Assembly (NCBI GenBank): GCA_014706385.1
Contig: JACGZH010000004.1
Location: 1,612,001-1,676,000, forward strand
Length of the DNA: 64,000 bases
Reading direction: 5' to 3'
From: Phaffia rhodozyma
Lineage: Eukaryota; Basidiomycota; Tremellomycetes; Cystofilobasidiales; Mrakiaceae
Part shown: positions 12,322 through 24,501 of the stretch, piece after piece
Position numbering within the stretch: the stretch's first letter is position 1
Layout: the number at the start of each line of letters is the position of its first letter
Program-made: the position numbers and the translations under genes
Notes under the pieces: generated by a model
Databases searched by the model: none
Told to the model about the DNA's origin: nothing
Seen by the model: only the letters and a program-made list of their open reading frames with translations

Positions 12322-14620
12322 GCGTTCGCCTTGTGGCCTCCGTGGTTCCCCCCCCTCCTTTTCTTTTTGGGTTAGATCTCCTGTCTCACCAGCAACATAC
12401 ATGTGTTTCTTTTCTCCTCTTTGTTAGTTTTTGAGGAAGTCTGGTCCCTTGCTGCTAGCTCTTTGTTCTGTCTTCAACACCCTTTTCTTTCTACATATGC
12501 ACTACCTTTGATCGATTTCTCGTTCTCGTCCTTTTGTTGAGTTTTTGCTGGAATCTCGTCTCTAAAAAAATTAGAACATTCAAATCAATAGACAACGTTG
12601 TTCTTTCGTGTTTTTGTGTCTTCTTTTCCACTCTTCGTTCTCGTTCTTTGACTACCCTTATGCTGCTGGCATCTTTTCTTGTCATTTCTCTCTCTCTTCT
12701 TTTGTCTATATCTCGCAGACTAAATGGGACGGACCGTTAAAACCATTTGTATTCGATAGATCATTATGCCTTCATCGCTTTCCTATCGCCCCCACACTCT
12801 CATCCTTGTTACAATGAAGTACATCCTGCCTTTCTCTGGCATACCTTCAGAGACCAAGAACCAAAGGACAAGGACAGATCGAGACAGAGGAAGCAGATGC
12901 CATGATCACCCCTTCTTATCTTCTATGGGTTTAAACAGGTGAGAAATCGCAGGACCTTCTTCCCTTTTCCTAGACAGATCATCAGCCACTCGATCTGGAA
13001 GTCAGTTGATCAGAACTGCGTTTTGTGTTTCCAAGTTCCCTACACCTCAGTCTTCATCATCTCACCTTTTTTCTCTCTTTCTTCCAGTCTTTTAATAAAT
13101 GAGCGGTTCGGTATGATATTCTCAACCGAGATAGGGGTTTATATTTATGTTTATGCTTCCGTTTTTCTCTCTTCTACTATTCATTGTTCGTTATTCGTTA
13201 TCTGTCGTCTAGATGGGTACACCACACTCGTGTGCGCCGAGCTTTTGATATATCATTCCAGTTCTCTTCTTTCTCTGTCTCATTCTGCGGGTTTCATTCT
13301 TCATCATTCGTTCAAGGAGACACCCGAGTCTCTATCCCGATCCCTGTCACCATCGTTGTCCCGAATAGGTTCTTTCAACAAGTGCTGTGTATCTCCCCTC
13401 TCTCTCTCTTAGCCTTGATTCAATCTTAGTGCCATATCGTATAGTACGACCATACTAAACGACCTGACCCGACCCGATCCAGCATAAAAGCCCAGTTCAT
13501 TCCGATCTGTTCCATCCACGATATCCCAGTTTCAGATCCGATCTTGACCTATTTGATGACTTTGATCTTTTGGTCTGATGCTGGTTGGGCTGAAACTGAT
13601 CGGCAAAAGCTGACTCGGACTTTATCTATTTCGTTTCGCAGGCTAATCCATCAAGATGTGGCTCTTCATCGAATTCATTTGTATCTAAGAAAAAAACAAC
13701 CGAAATCGAGAAAAAAAGCCAGCAGACGGAAGTAAAATCCAATGCGAGCGACAAGAAGAAGAGGAGGAGGAGGAGGAGGGTAATGACGAGGGAAACAAAA
13801 TGAGGATGTGGCACACCATGTACGCATGGAGGAAAAGCCGAGGGTTTCGAGGCTTGACTAAGGAATGCTGATCGAGACGAGCGTTCTTCCTTGTCATCAT
13901 GAATTCTCCGGCGCAAAAGGATACACATCCCCCTTGCATGCGGCCCAGCATTCTCTTCAAGATCTGGGTTCTCGAACAAGGAGAATTAATCGCCCGAAGG
14001 ACGATCGGATGTTTTTATCGTTACGATATGAATTGCTTTTTTGCCCTCGAAGAACAAGTATCCGGTCGGAACGGAGGCCGACGCAAGATCGGCTGAAAAG
14101 GGAGTGAAGGTAATGAATGCGGATCGGAAGAAAGGAAAAAAGGAGAAAACAGGAAAGATGGGAACCGCCTGGCGGCGAAAACTTCGGGCGATGGCGGACA
14201 TACCGGCAAGGGCAAGGGGCATATTTGAATGCAGGAAGATTTGGCGAGGCGGAAGCTATCAAGAAGGAAGAAGAAGAAGCCTGATTGACCGACGCCGGGG
14301 GCGTCTTAACCGTAGACTAGAATTTAATTCGCCGATCACGTCCAGCTCGGTCGGGATAGCTTCATACCCTTTTCGGTTGAGCCACAAGTCTCGAATTGTT
14401 GTTCTTCTTGAGTTGACAGGCGTGACAATCACTACTACTGTCAGCATAAATCATACACAGAGGGTGCAGTAAGAAACACAGACAAAGACAGAAAGAGAAA
14501 TACACACATATGCACACGCCTCTGATTCAACGAACAGGCTCTTGTTCTTGACTGAATTTGAAGCAGCAACAGCGATGATCACACACTGATCGACAGACAG
14601 ACTGTATCGAGGAAAACAAT

Positions 14621-14623
<3 letters not shown>

Positions 14624-14660
<37 letters not shown>
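14624..14660. repeat. (GA)n microsatellite
   Basis: Uninterrupted GA dinucleotide run of roughly 18 units. Confidence 0.9.
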
Positions 14661-14663
<3 letters not shown>

Positions 14664-15613
14664 CCTGGTTGATGAAGGATTCTAACCTACTTTGCCTGAA
14701 CACTCTTTAAATGAGATCGTCTTCCCTGTCTTCTCTCGCAGTCACCAGCACTACCTTAAGGACACAGCAAGGGGAGGGTATCAGTATATCTAGTGTTAGA
14801 AGCGAGTGATGTGTCACCGAATGATTGTGAGGTGTCTAGTCAGTCTGTCAGATTCGTAACCAGGAGGAGGATGTTAGTGTATGTGTTTATATACCTAGGG
14901 AACGGGTCAAATAACAGAGTCCCTGTCCACTTTCCAAGGATTTAGTCACCATGGAACCCCCCCCCCTTTCCCTTTTTTTCAACTCAGTCAGACGCAAGCA
15001 CGACTATCAGTGGTCAGTATCTGTGATTGACATGTTCGCGAGAGAGGCTTTTTCTCGGCCGTATGGAGAGCACTTGTGAGAGACCTGTAATGGACGATGG
15101 TGTTGTTTGAGAGTCTGACCTGTTCTGTTTTCTTGTGATGATCACACCCAGCAGAAAGAGAAGAGAATGCAAGAGAGAGTAAGAAGTACAGGAGCATGAG
15201 AGCAAGAATATGGGAGACAGAGAAAAGGCCTCAAGCGAACCCATAGGTCACTTGGGGTTGTTTCTGCTCGAACAGAGCGCAGTGTTGAGAAAGAGTTCTT
15301 TCCCACGCAAACTCTCTATCTCTTTTTTATCTATGGCTAAACTATTAGATTAATTTCTCAACGGTCTTTGAGTCGGACTCTATGAACGGGAACAGGTGAG
15401 AGAGTATCATCAGACTAGGAGGCGACTGAAGCTATCACATCCATCGCACCACGGGGTGTGAGCTCGTTTGCAAACGATCTACAGTGTTTCCTTTCCCCTC
15501 CAATTGTCATAGCTCCGAATTTTCTTATTCCATTACTCTGGATGATTCTTTCAGTGAAAGAGCTAGATATCCGCTCTTTTTCCGTTTTTGTTTGTTTGTT
15601 TGTTTATTTGTTT

Positions 15614-15636
15614 GGGGGGGGGGGGGGGGGGGGGGG
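15614..15636. repeat. Poly-G homopolymer
   Basis: Twenty-three consecutive G residues directly after a TTTG-rich stretch. The exact length may be unreliable in the assembly. Confidence 0.85.
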
Positions 15637-16615
15637 TTGTTTCTATCATCTCTCTGTTGCCGATGAGCATCATGTTGCTGCTGAGGGCACATCTTTCTCC
15701 ATCCAATCTCTCTAGCACAGAAGGATCTACTTCCGTAAAAGTGTCCGAAATTCCGCGGTTTGATCGTGTAACCTCTCCTTTTCCGCTCGATCTATTGCAT
15801 CCGTTCGATCTGCGCACAAAGTATCCCTCTTGGCTGGGGATTTCGAACTAAGATAGATTCAGTGCTTAGACAATCTTTGAACGTCTCGAGATCTGGAGTA
15901 CCGGATCATGAAGCGGGGAAAAACGACCGGAAAGAGAAGGAGCTAGTTCGTTCTCGATAGCATTTCTCTCTATTGTTTTTTTCTTTGGATCCGGAGGCTA
16001 TGTATGAAATAAACATATTTTACTTGGTCTGGGATTCGAAACCTGGGGGATGTGCAGCGATGAACGGTCATGATTATTACCACAAGAGGATGAGCTTTTA
16101 CTGAAGGAGGGGAGCTCCTCATTCGCTCGTCCTCTTATCTCTGTCCTCTGTGTTCCCAAGTGTGATCTCTATCTCTCCGAAGGCTTCTTTCTTTCTCGTT
16201 TTCCACTAGTCATGGCTGGAAGGATAATATGTGAGACTGGTTCGATCTCGCCGGGTCATTTAGTTTGCCATTTTAAAAAGTCCGGCCACTTCGCCCTAGT
16301 CTAGACTGGGTACGATAGCTATTCCTGTTTCTTTTTGCTTCTAACTTCTTCTGTACTACGTTCTGTGTGTACAACTTAAGTGGTGGACATGACGAAAGAT
16401 CTGTCGGTAAAACGGAAGATAACCTCGGGTTTCTTTTTCCTCTTTTCGAATGTGTATAATCTCAATAGTTCAGCGCCGATCAATGAACTATACGTACTGT
16501 TCAGGCGGGGTAGCCTGGGGTAACGATCGTGAACTGTAGAGAGAATGACCGGTCGATAAACTATGGATTCTCGTGCCCGTAAGGCTCTCCAGTCTGAGAC
16601 ACTTTAAAGTTTTCT

Positions 16616-16646
16616 GATCGTGACAATTCAGAGGATTGTCACGATC
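16616..16646. other. Perfect 12-bp inverted repeat (hairpin)
   Basis: Left arm GATCGTGACAAT and right arm ATTGTCACGATC are exact reverse complements separated by the 7-base loop TCAGAGG. It could form a stem-loop in RNA or be a palindromic protein-binding site; no known site is recognised. Confidence 0.7.
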
Positions 16647-17279
16647 GAGAAGAGACGAAAGCCAGGTACCCGGTTGATTTGAATACTTTTCATATATTCT
16701 TCTCTCTCTCTCTCATTTTGCCTCCGCATGGTCGGCATAAGAAACCAGGTATCGGTTATCGATCAGCGCCACGGGAGTGAGAACCAGCTAAATGTAATGA
16801 TCTACTTTGTTTATAATAGGCTTCTTTAACCGTCTTTCCGCCATCTGGTGGCGCTTATATAGTACATCATATTTTTATATTTTACCTTCGGCTGTTTAAT
16901 CAACCTTGTGTTTCCATCTGGGCGTCAGCTGGGCGTGTCTCTCAATTGAGAGCCAAACATCGGCTATCAAGAAAATATGATGAAAAAAAAAAAAAACCCG
17001 ATGGTCGGTCGATCGGTCAGAACGACGAGCGTCCGTACTTGATCCCGTTTATCCTTCGAATCGAAGCCACGATTAAGAGAGCAGAGAACGCGGCTGATGA
17101 ACCGGTCTCAACTCTGGTCGTCATTCTATCATATTTCGATACCGTGCGCTCGAAGGTTCTTGCGCCGGTGTTGACGGTTAGAACAATCGGCAAATGAGTG
17201 TGTGATTATGTCCGTGGACGAGGCAGATGATCGAGGCTTGCTACATGGAACAATCAGCCACTGGGCGCCGAGGGGATTG

Positions 17280-17294
17280 AGGATGTGAGTGAGG

Positions 17295-17342
<48 letters not shown>

Positions 17343-17350
17343 ATGGGGGT
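17280..17350. repeat. GTGAGA-type hexanucleotide tandem repeat
   Basis: About nine units of GTGAGA with slight variants at both ends, about 560 bases upstream of the HMG-box start. Confidence 0.85.
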
Positions 17351-17913
17351 GAGAGGGGGAGTAAGTGCGAGTGAAGGTGCTGGGAGGCACAAATCATCAA
17401 TAGTTGTAAACGAACTGATAGGGTGGTAGGCAACATGAGCGCACAAAGACAGAGCATCTCACCTACACTCGAACCACATACACACACACCTACACAAACC
17501 GAGACCTTTTAGGTTTTGAAATGAAATAAAAAGCGAAGCAGAAGAGAACAGAAAGATAAATAATAAGAAGAAGAAAACAGTTTGATATTCCTATATATGC
17601 CTACCGATTCTTTTTCCTAAACTCGATTTCTTCTTCCGTCGATCTCTCCATTCTCGTCCGTTTCCCCGACAGCCTGCTTCTTCTTCTCGTATTCCTTCAT
17701 CCTTCTCTCCCATTCGCTTGAGTCCCAACGAATCGAAGAAAAGTTTTCTCTTTCCTTGACAAACACATTCGTTCTCAAACTCTTAACCTTACTCAACTAG
17801 ACACTCTTTATAACTTCCTCCTTCTCTCTTCTCTCTTCTACCTTCTACCTTCTACCTCTTATCCCAACTCTTTTGTTCACTCCTATCAACAACAACCACC
17901 CACTCACACCGTC

Positions 17914-19649
17914 ATGCAATCATCTTCGTCCAAGAAGACTGCTTCCAAGAAGATCCCTCGACCTTCCAAGTATGTATTTGTCCTTGTGTCTCATGTGTCC
18001 TTCGCCCAAGCTGATCTTTCCCTCTCCTCTTCCTTCTTTTCCTTCCGCTCGTCCTCTCCCTTCGCAGCTCTTGGATTCTCTACCGTTCGGCCACGATCAG
18101 AGCATTCAGATTAGCAGAGTCAGAAGGAAGAGAGTATCCCTTGCCTCCAAAGGTGCTCGAGGCATTACAACAATCCGGACATGTGTTCGATCGAACCGTC
18201 GGGATCTGTCGTACATCGGCCAACCCGATCGAACTGCAGACCATTATCTCTGCGATGTGGAAGCAAGAGAGCGAAGAAGTCAAGAAAGAGTTTCACGCAA
18301 TGAGCGCCCTTGTTAAGAAAAAGGTATGTCTCTTGCGTTCTTCTTTGCCATTGTTTACTTTTTTCGTCTCTTATCTAAACTCGTATTTTTTTTAAACCAC
18401 TCCTTCCGTTCACCTTCTCCCAACCTGCCGTCGTATCCTCCTCTCCCTCGGCGATCCCCGTTGCCAACCTGACTGTTTGATTCTCAGCATGCCGAGTTGT
18501 ATCCTGATTATGTGTATGCTCCCAAGCGAAAATCTACATCCACCTCGTCTGCTTTTAGTTCCCAGTCGACAGTGAACACTGTATCTGCTTCGACGTTGTC
18601 CTCGATACCTACGTTCATTACCCCGGCGTCTCCTTTGGATCACAGTGACTGTGGTTCTTCCAGCCAATCGTCCCCACCGGTCTCGCCGTTTGCCATGTCC
18701 TTTCCTCTTGGACAGCGTCAAGGACAGTTGCAACAATACCACCAACAGCAAGAGCATTGTCACCAACGACAGTTCGAGACCGACCAGTCTACCAGATTGG
18801 TCAAACGACGAGTCTCTTCGGCCGTAGTCAACACACTATCCGATCCTTGGGCATTCTCGGCACAGCAGTACCTTCACCCTAGAGCCTCGGTCTCTTCGTC
18901 CGACGGTCATCTCAGCTCGTCGTCCTATACCGACCAAGCCTTCCCAGTCCATCGATTAAGCTGGTCTGGTTCAGACATGCCCGACATGGTTAGTCCTCGG
19001 CCTCTTTGGGGGTTTCTTTCGTTTCTTGTTTCACTTCCTGCTGTACTGAGCTGCTGCCTCATTTAAACACCTCCAGACCTACAGCTCATTGTCAGACTCG
19101 AGTACATCGCCTTGTCAGTCGCCAGCAGCTTACTACCCATCAAAGGATTACCTGAGTCCAATCTCTGCCTGTCCGTCCCAGGCGGATGAGTTCAACTTTG
19201 GATCATCCTACCCGATGTGTTCCTCGCCCTCGTCATCATCGTCATTCTGTGGACCGGCCTACACGTTTGCGCCTTCCTTCTCCGAGCTTTCTTTCCAACC
19301 GGCCTCGGCGACGCCCACGACCACCACGTATGGCTACCCTGCCGTCCAGACCAACAAATCATCCTCCACGTTCTTGTACACTGATCCATCTTATTGTGAT
19401 CCTTACGAGACCGAGCCCCAAACCATGGTCTACCCGGATAACATCATCGGTTGGACTCCGACCGAGTCGGCGCCGAATAACGGTGTGAGCATCGGTACAG
19501 GTGTGATGACAACGTCGTTGCCAACCACGATGGAACCCGCTTGGTCTACTGGTTGGGGAAATGAGATGATCGAATCCGTTGCGGACGATCAGACAGTCAC
19601 TTGGTCGCTGGTCGACGATTGTCTTCTCCCGGTTGGTCCGGCGTGCTAA
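17914..19649 (+). CDS. HMG-box (MATA_HMG type) transcription factor
   Basis: Sequence-specific DNA-binding protein of the mating-type/Ste11-like HMG class. Four exons: 17914-17969, 18068-18323, 18488-18988 and 19077-19649, phases agreeing, giving about 461 residues. The box is at the extreme N-terminus: KKIPRPSNSWILYRSATIRA, then IELQTIISAMWKQESEEVKK, EFHAMSALVKKKHAELYPDY and the typical basic end VYAPKRKS. Between helix 1 and helix 2 lies a segment of about 40 residues (from LAESEGREYPLPPKV to TSANPIEL), clearly longer than the usual 15 or so. The remaining 330 residues are Ser/Thr/Pro-rich with a Gln patch (about 18715-18770), lack another known domain, and end in DDCLLPVGPAC. The long gene-free upstream region suggests complex control. 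Whether it acts in mating cannot be told from the sequence. Confidence 0.88.
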
Positions 19650-21610
19650 TTGGGGATGGGGAAGGTAAAGAGAAAAATCAAATACAGTTTCTTACCCTTC
19701 TTTTCCTATTTCAAATAGACTGTTTCTACTATTCTCTATTCTTCTCGTCTCCATTGTTTCTTCACGAAATTCAATTAGTCGGTCAATCAGTTATTCGGGT
19801 TTATTCATCTCTTTTCTTATTCCTGTATTTTCTACGTCCTTCTACTTCTTCTACTTCTTCTACTTCTTCTACTTCTTCTACTTCTTCTGATTTCTTATTT
19901 CTTATTTCTTATCTCTTATCTCTTATCTCTTATTCTTCTCTTAGAGTGTATATACCCCCAATCGTTTGTCTCCTCTCCCCAGAGTCCCATATTTTATCTC
20001 AACACAACCCCAAAGATCGATTGCCTGAACTGTAACAAGACCCGATTTGTCTTCTGATTTTCCACATCACGTTCTCATCTCCTGTCTTTTCGTATCCATA
20101 TTCATATTCGTTTTTTCTATTCTTTTCTTTTCTCTCCATCTCCCTCTATCATTGATAAATGAGAAAAGTTACCTCATTTGTTTGTTACAAGGAGTATGTC
20201 TTTCCTTTTTTTAGACAGAAGAAAAACAAACTACCGTCGTCACAAAGATTCCTATTGATGTTGGAACCTTCTTTACTTTATTTTCTCTAGTCCAGTGGTT
20301 TCTCCTCTATATCTAAACCTCCAAATCACAATCCAAGAACCCAAAAGGAGAGACATCAACAAAGGGCGAATGAAAAGCCACAGAGAAAAGTTAGAAGGTG
20401 GGCTGAAATTAAACATGATCATCCCAAACTGTTCTTTCCACATCGTTTCCTCAGCTGGGACTAAGATCGAGGCTGCTCCACAGTTTCGGAATGTTTATAT
20501 CTCTAGAGGAAAATGCATCTTTATGTTTGTGGGAGTTCTCCATCGTGAGATCAATATAACGAACTTGACCCGTTCCATCCCACGTTATTGTAATTTAAGT
20601 TTGGATAGTTTAGTCTTTTTTAATCTGGTTTCGCTCTGGGTCCCTCGGGATTTGAACTATATGCTTCGTACCCTTTATCAATTGGGTTCATTGTTGATCC
20701 GTTCGCCGAGCACGTATTCTTTTCCATCTAATTTCTCTTTCAACTCTTATTTAATCTCTGATCCGTCTCCTTTGCTTATCTTTAGAAATCAATTCAGAAT
20801 ATTACATCCAGTTATATTTTAAAAATTCTCTACTCACCTTCTATAGTCTTCGTTTGTCCTTTAAAGTTCACATCGCCAGATGCTGGGCGTTTTCGAGGTC
20901 AGACTTGTAATGCCACGTTGAACTATACGAATGAACCGTCGACCTGGAAAGTTCCAGTAAAGTTCCCAATTGAAAGACGAGAACGTTCGGGCAAGTCGGT
21001 TATTGTTTGTTTTCTTTCTGATCTTTGCGCTTTCTTCTGTTTTACCAAAGAATCACGCCAACTGATGACCCCTCAAGTCATCTTCCATCATTCCCCTCTT
21101 TTCCATATCTTTGGACCCCTCTTTCTCTTCACCTTCTTTTCCTTCTTCTTTGCCCAACTTTCATGCAAACGCAAATGAGTCTCAAAAGAAAGAAGAATAA
21201 GAAAAGACACTAAAGATCAAAAGGTATTCATGAATCGTTCATTCATCATTTTTTAATCCCTCATCTCTTTTGAAAAGAAAGAAAGAAAACACCGTGAGAG
21301 GGTTGAGTTGCTTTATGTTCCGGTCGTCCATGCTCCGATCACAACTCCCTGGATTCAAAGGAGATTGACCGTATGGAGACGTTGAACCAGAATCCTTTCT
21401 TTCTTTGTAAGAGTTCCGGGTATATTTCGTTTCTCTTCTTCGTGTCTTCCTTCTCTTTTCTTTGAGGATGATGGTTGCTGTGTTGTTGACCTTTCGGTGT
21501 CTCATCCCCGTCCCGTCACACCCTAGGTCATTCCACCCACCCATTCACATCTATCGGCCATCCTTCTCGATCGGAGGTCTCTTTGGGCTGATTCTCCCTC
21601 CCGCTCTTCA
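19650..21610. other. Convergent intergenic region after HMG gene
   Basis: Lies between the 3' ends of the HMG gene (+) and the Ser-rich gene (-). T-rich, with a CTTCTA tandem repeat near 19845-19890 and neighbouring TTTCTTAT/TCTCTTA repeats. No supportable gene; the longest open frames are in low-complexity AT-rich sequence. Confidence 0.5.
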
Positions 21611-24144
21611 TCATCGGTCGAAGGAGGAGAACATTAGGCTAGATAACGATCGTCCACTGATCGACCGGGTCGAGCCTTCTTCATCCCTCTCGGCCGCCGA
21701 TCGTCCTCGGATCATTTCGTCTTGGCCCTGGCCGTCACCTCCGTCCGTGGCCGCTTCTTCTTCTTCTTGGTGGTCATCTCGATCACTCTCGATGTGATTA
21801 CCTACGATGGCACCCATAGGTTGACCGCCAAGTAGACTGTCCCTGTCAACAGTACGCACGCCCGTCGACCGATGGCCACTCCATAGGGAAGCATTATCCA
21901 CCCCGTCCGGTCCACCGAAACTGCTAGACAGCGTGTTTCCTCCGGTCAACCCGATCAAACCTATGCCGCCACCACCGGCTGCACTCCATCGACTCTCACC
22001 GCTCTCCCAAGAACCTTTTCGTCTGACAGCACGGACGGAAGCCTGGGCGTCGTCCATCCATCCGAGTCGGCCAGGTCCGCCAAACGTGTCGACGCTCCGT
22101 CTTCTCACAGACGCACCTCCGCCGAGGAACCCAGGCCCTGTTCTTTCTCCACCGCCGCCGCCGCCTCCAGGGCCGGAGAGGGAGAACGATAGGCTCTCGG
22201 GTCGGTCGGTTCCTCGTCTGCTCGAGAGGGAATGTGCGATCGACCCCGGACCGGATTTCCCAGTGCATGACCCAACTCCGGCCCCGGTCCGAATCGAGCC
22301 GTTCGAAGGAAGGACGCCGGTCGAGAAGAACGAGGACGAAGCCAGTGTGAGTACCGAAGCATCGTCCCCTGGTGGAGCGGCCGGGTTCGGATTGTTCCTC
22401 ACGTGTGGACGAGAGTGAACAGGCGGCCGGTAGTGGGTCGGGCCAGACTCCGACTCTATATTTGCCGTCATCGGACTCGAGCTTTGTTCTTCGTCTACCA
22501 GATCCGTCAGACGGTCTGCCAGTTGATCGATCGTCGGTCGATGCAGACTCGAGAAAGAAGACGCAGAAGAGGGCGAGAGGGACTGGATGTCTTCCAGAGG
22601 AATGAGTACGGGATGAGCGTATGAGGTCGAACGGGATACACCGGCAGATAGAGTCCCTCCTCCGGATGAATTCCCCAACCGAGAAATCGGTCGACGCGAT
22701 GGTGAACCCTGTCTGGATCTGGAACTTGGGATTACTTGAGGGTATTGGAAAAAAAGGAGGAAAAAAAGAAAGATGTTTAGGATAGACAATAAATGGACAT
22801 TCATCAGTTTTTTTTTGAGACTCTAATCTATTCTCGCAGAAAGACAAAGAGAAACACATGAAGCCACTTACCAGGAGAAAGTTTCAAAAGATCGTTTCTG
22901 AGATCAGCTTCGTCATCAGAAGCGACGACCGAGAGATGGAGAGGTGAGGTCGTGGTCGTCGATGAGATCACCGAGTTTGCCGCCCAGCTTCTCCGTCGTC
23001 TATGAGCCGTCGTCTGAGGACCAGGACCAGGACCAGAGTGACCGGCAGGATCAACAGCCGACGTTGGGACTTGTGCTATATGCGCCACTTGACTAGTGAT
23101 CACTACTGGCATATCGTCCAGACTGATCCGTCCGTCACTCGAGGCTACGCTCGTCACAGCCGTCGTTTCCGTCCGAGCAGCCATGCTGATTGAATATCTT
23201 CCCAATCGAGTCGACGAATTTGCCGTCGAATTGAGTGTTGAATTAGCGGTTGATCCAGATGAGACCCTGGATAACGACGGAAACCTTGATAGACTCGGCG
23301 ATGGTGGAGAGGACAGACAGAAAGCTCGGGCAGAGGCATCTTCATCGGCAGCAAACACGATTGAAGGGCCGAAATGGTGATTAGCGATGCCCGGAGTTAG
23401 ATTTGATGAAGCATTCGAGTCAAACCGGGATAGTTGGTTATCAGAGGTAGAGTATATCGAGCTGGACAGATAGGAGTCTCTCGAGGTGAGAATCGTTGGC
23501 TCTTTGAACGACGGAGGGAACGGATCCAGAGAGGTAGCGATACTCAGATAGTCGTTCGATCCTGTTTCCCCAGTCTCTTCTTCCTCCTCTTCCTCTCCTT
23601 CGTTTCCACCAGCCTCACCCGAACGTCTAGTTGACCGAGCTGCTCTAGGCCCGTTACGCATCAATGCAATCCCGTTTGTGGCGACAAATCGACCATAATC
23701 ACTTGTGCCGCCTCGATCGATCTTCCTTCTTGCTCCTGGGTCGATGACATGTGTAGCAGAAACCGTCGGCAAATTTGCCGCCCGTTCGAGATGACTGGAT
23801 GAACGGACTGGAACAGTCTTAGGTGGTGCAGCCAAAGTCTGGTGGGCTGGAATCGTATTGGACACGCCGACGGTACTACTCCGTTTGAGTCGACGGAACC
23901 AACCGAGCAAGGGTTTCCCTGCCTTCTTGCCGAGACTATGGCTGGGTGAGTATGGAGAAACCCCTGTAGGATGTGCACCCGGACGGATAGGTTCGACCGG
24001 AGCTTTCGGTCGGTCGAGGTTACTCCTGTTCGCGGCGAACCAAGGGCGAGAGATATCAGCGGGTTGTCTGATATTCAATGCCGAAGATGGACGGTCTAGT
24101 AAGGGAGTAGGACGATCTGCTCGAGGCAGTCGAACGGAAGCCAT
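21611..24144 (-). CDS. Ser-rich, predicted disordered protein of unknown function
   Basis: Two exons on the minus strand, 24144-22872 and 22734-21611, joined at a GTAAGT donor and a CAAG acceptor in phase, giving about 798 residues. I do not recognise a catalytic or DNA-binding domain. Visible features are a short basic, aromatic segment KKAGKPLLGWFRRLKRSS at about residues 72-90, an acidic run of Glu at about 23580-23600, several Ser/Thr/Gly-rich tracts, a poly-Gly stretch near 22160, and a short acidic region near the C-terminus (DRDDHQEEEEAATDGGDGQG). Codon use and absence of stops over 2.4 kb support a real gene. The basic GWFRRLKR patch could be a membrane or nucleic-acid contact, but that is a guess. 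Confidence 0.75.
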
Positions 24145-24501
24145 TGGTTCAGAGATGATAACTGTCCTGCTCTTGTTCTTCTTCCTCTTCTCAACGGTTG
24201 ATGGTAGTTACAATGACCAAGACGATGAGAAGGCGAGATTTAAATTGTGCGTATCTTTCTCTAGCCGGGATCAACATTCCATTGTATCTTGTTCCCTCTA
24301 CACTTCCCTGCGATCTCTCAGTTTCTTGCTTTATGCACTGTCACTGTCTCTTGTAGAGGCCGATATGGATCTTGTTATTCTCATCCTGCCTTGTACCCTC
24401 ATAACTCTGGCTGCAAGAAACGTCATGTGGGGATAAATCTTTGGCGCATGTTCGGTATTTATCCAACATGTTATCCATGCTGACAAACGCTCCCCGTTCG
24501 C
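24145..24501. other. Short spacer
   Basis: About 360 bases between the Ser-rich gene's start and the WTAP-like gene's stop, both on the minus strand. Promoter/5' UTR of the former; nothing else visible. Confidence 0.5.

Larger units (their letters stand above)
12322..17913. other. 5.6 kb gene-free interval upstream of the HMG-box gene
   Basis: I found no exon set with coding signature on either strand. It contains pyrimidine-rich leader-like stretches (12400-12800 and 17600-17900), a (GA)n run at 14624-14660, a 23-G homopolymer at 15614-15636, a perfect hairpin at 16616-16646 and a GAGAGT-type tandem repeat at about 17280-17350. It probably includes the 3' UTR of the C2H2 gene and a long promoter and 5' UTR for the HMG-box gene; an unrecognised non-coding transcript is possible. 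Confidence 0.5.

Noticed and set aside
15458..15851. Frames crossing the poly-G tract
   Set aside because: They depend on a homopolymer of doubtful length and have no coding character.
21933..22859. Overlapping frames of 161 (+) and 287 (-) residues
   Set aside because: Alternative frames of the GC-rich Ser/Gly coding exon of the Ser-rich gene.
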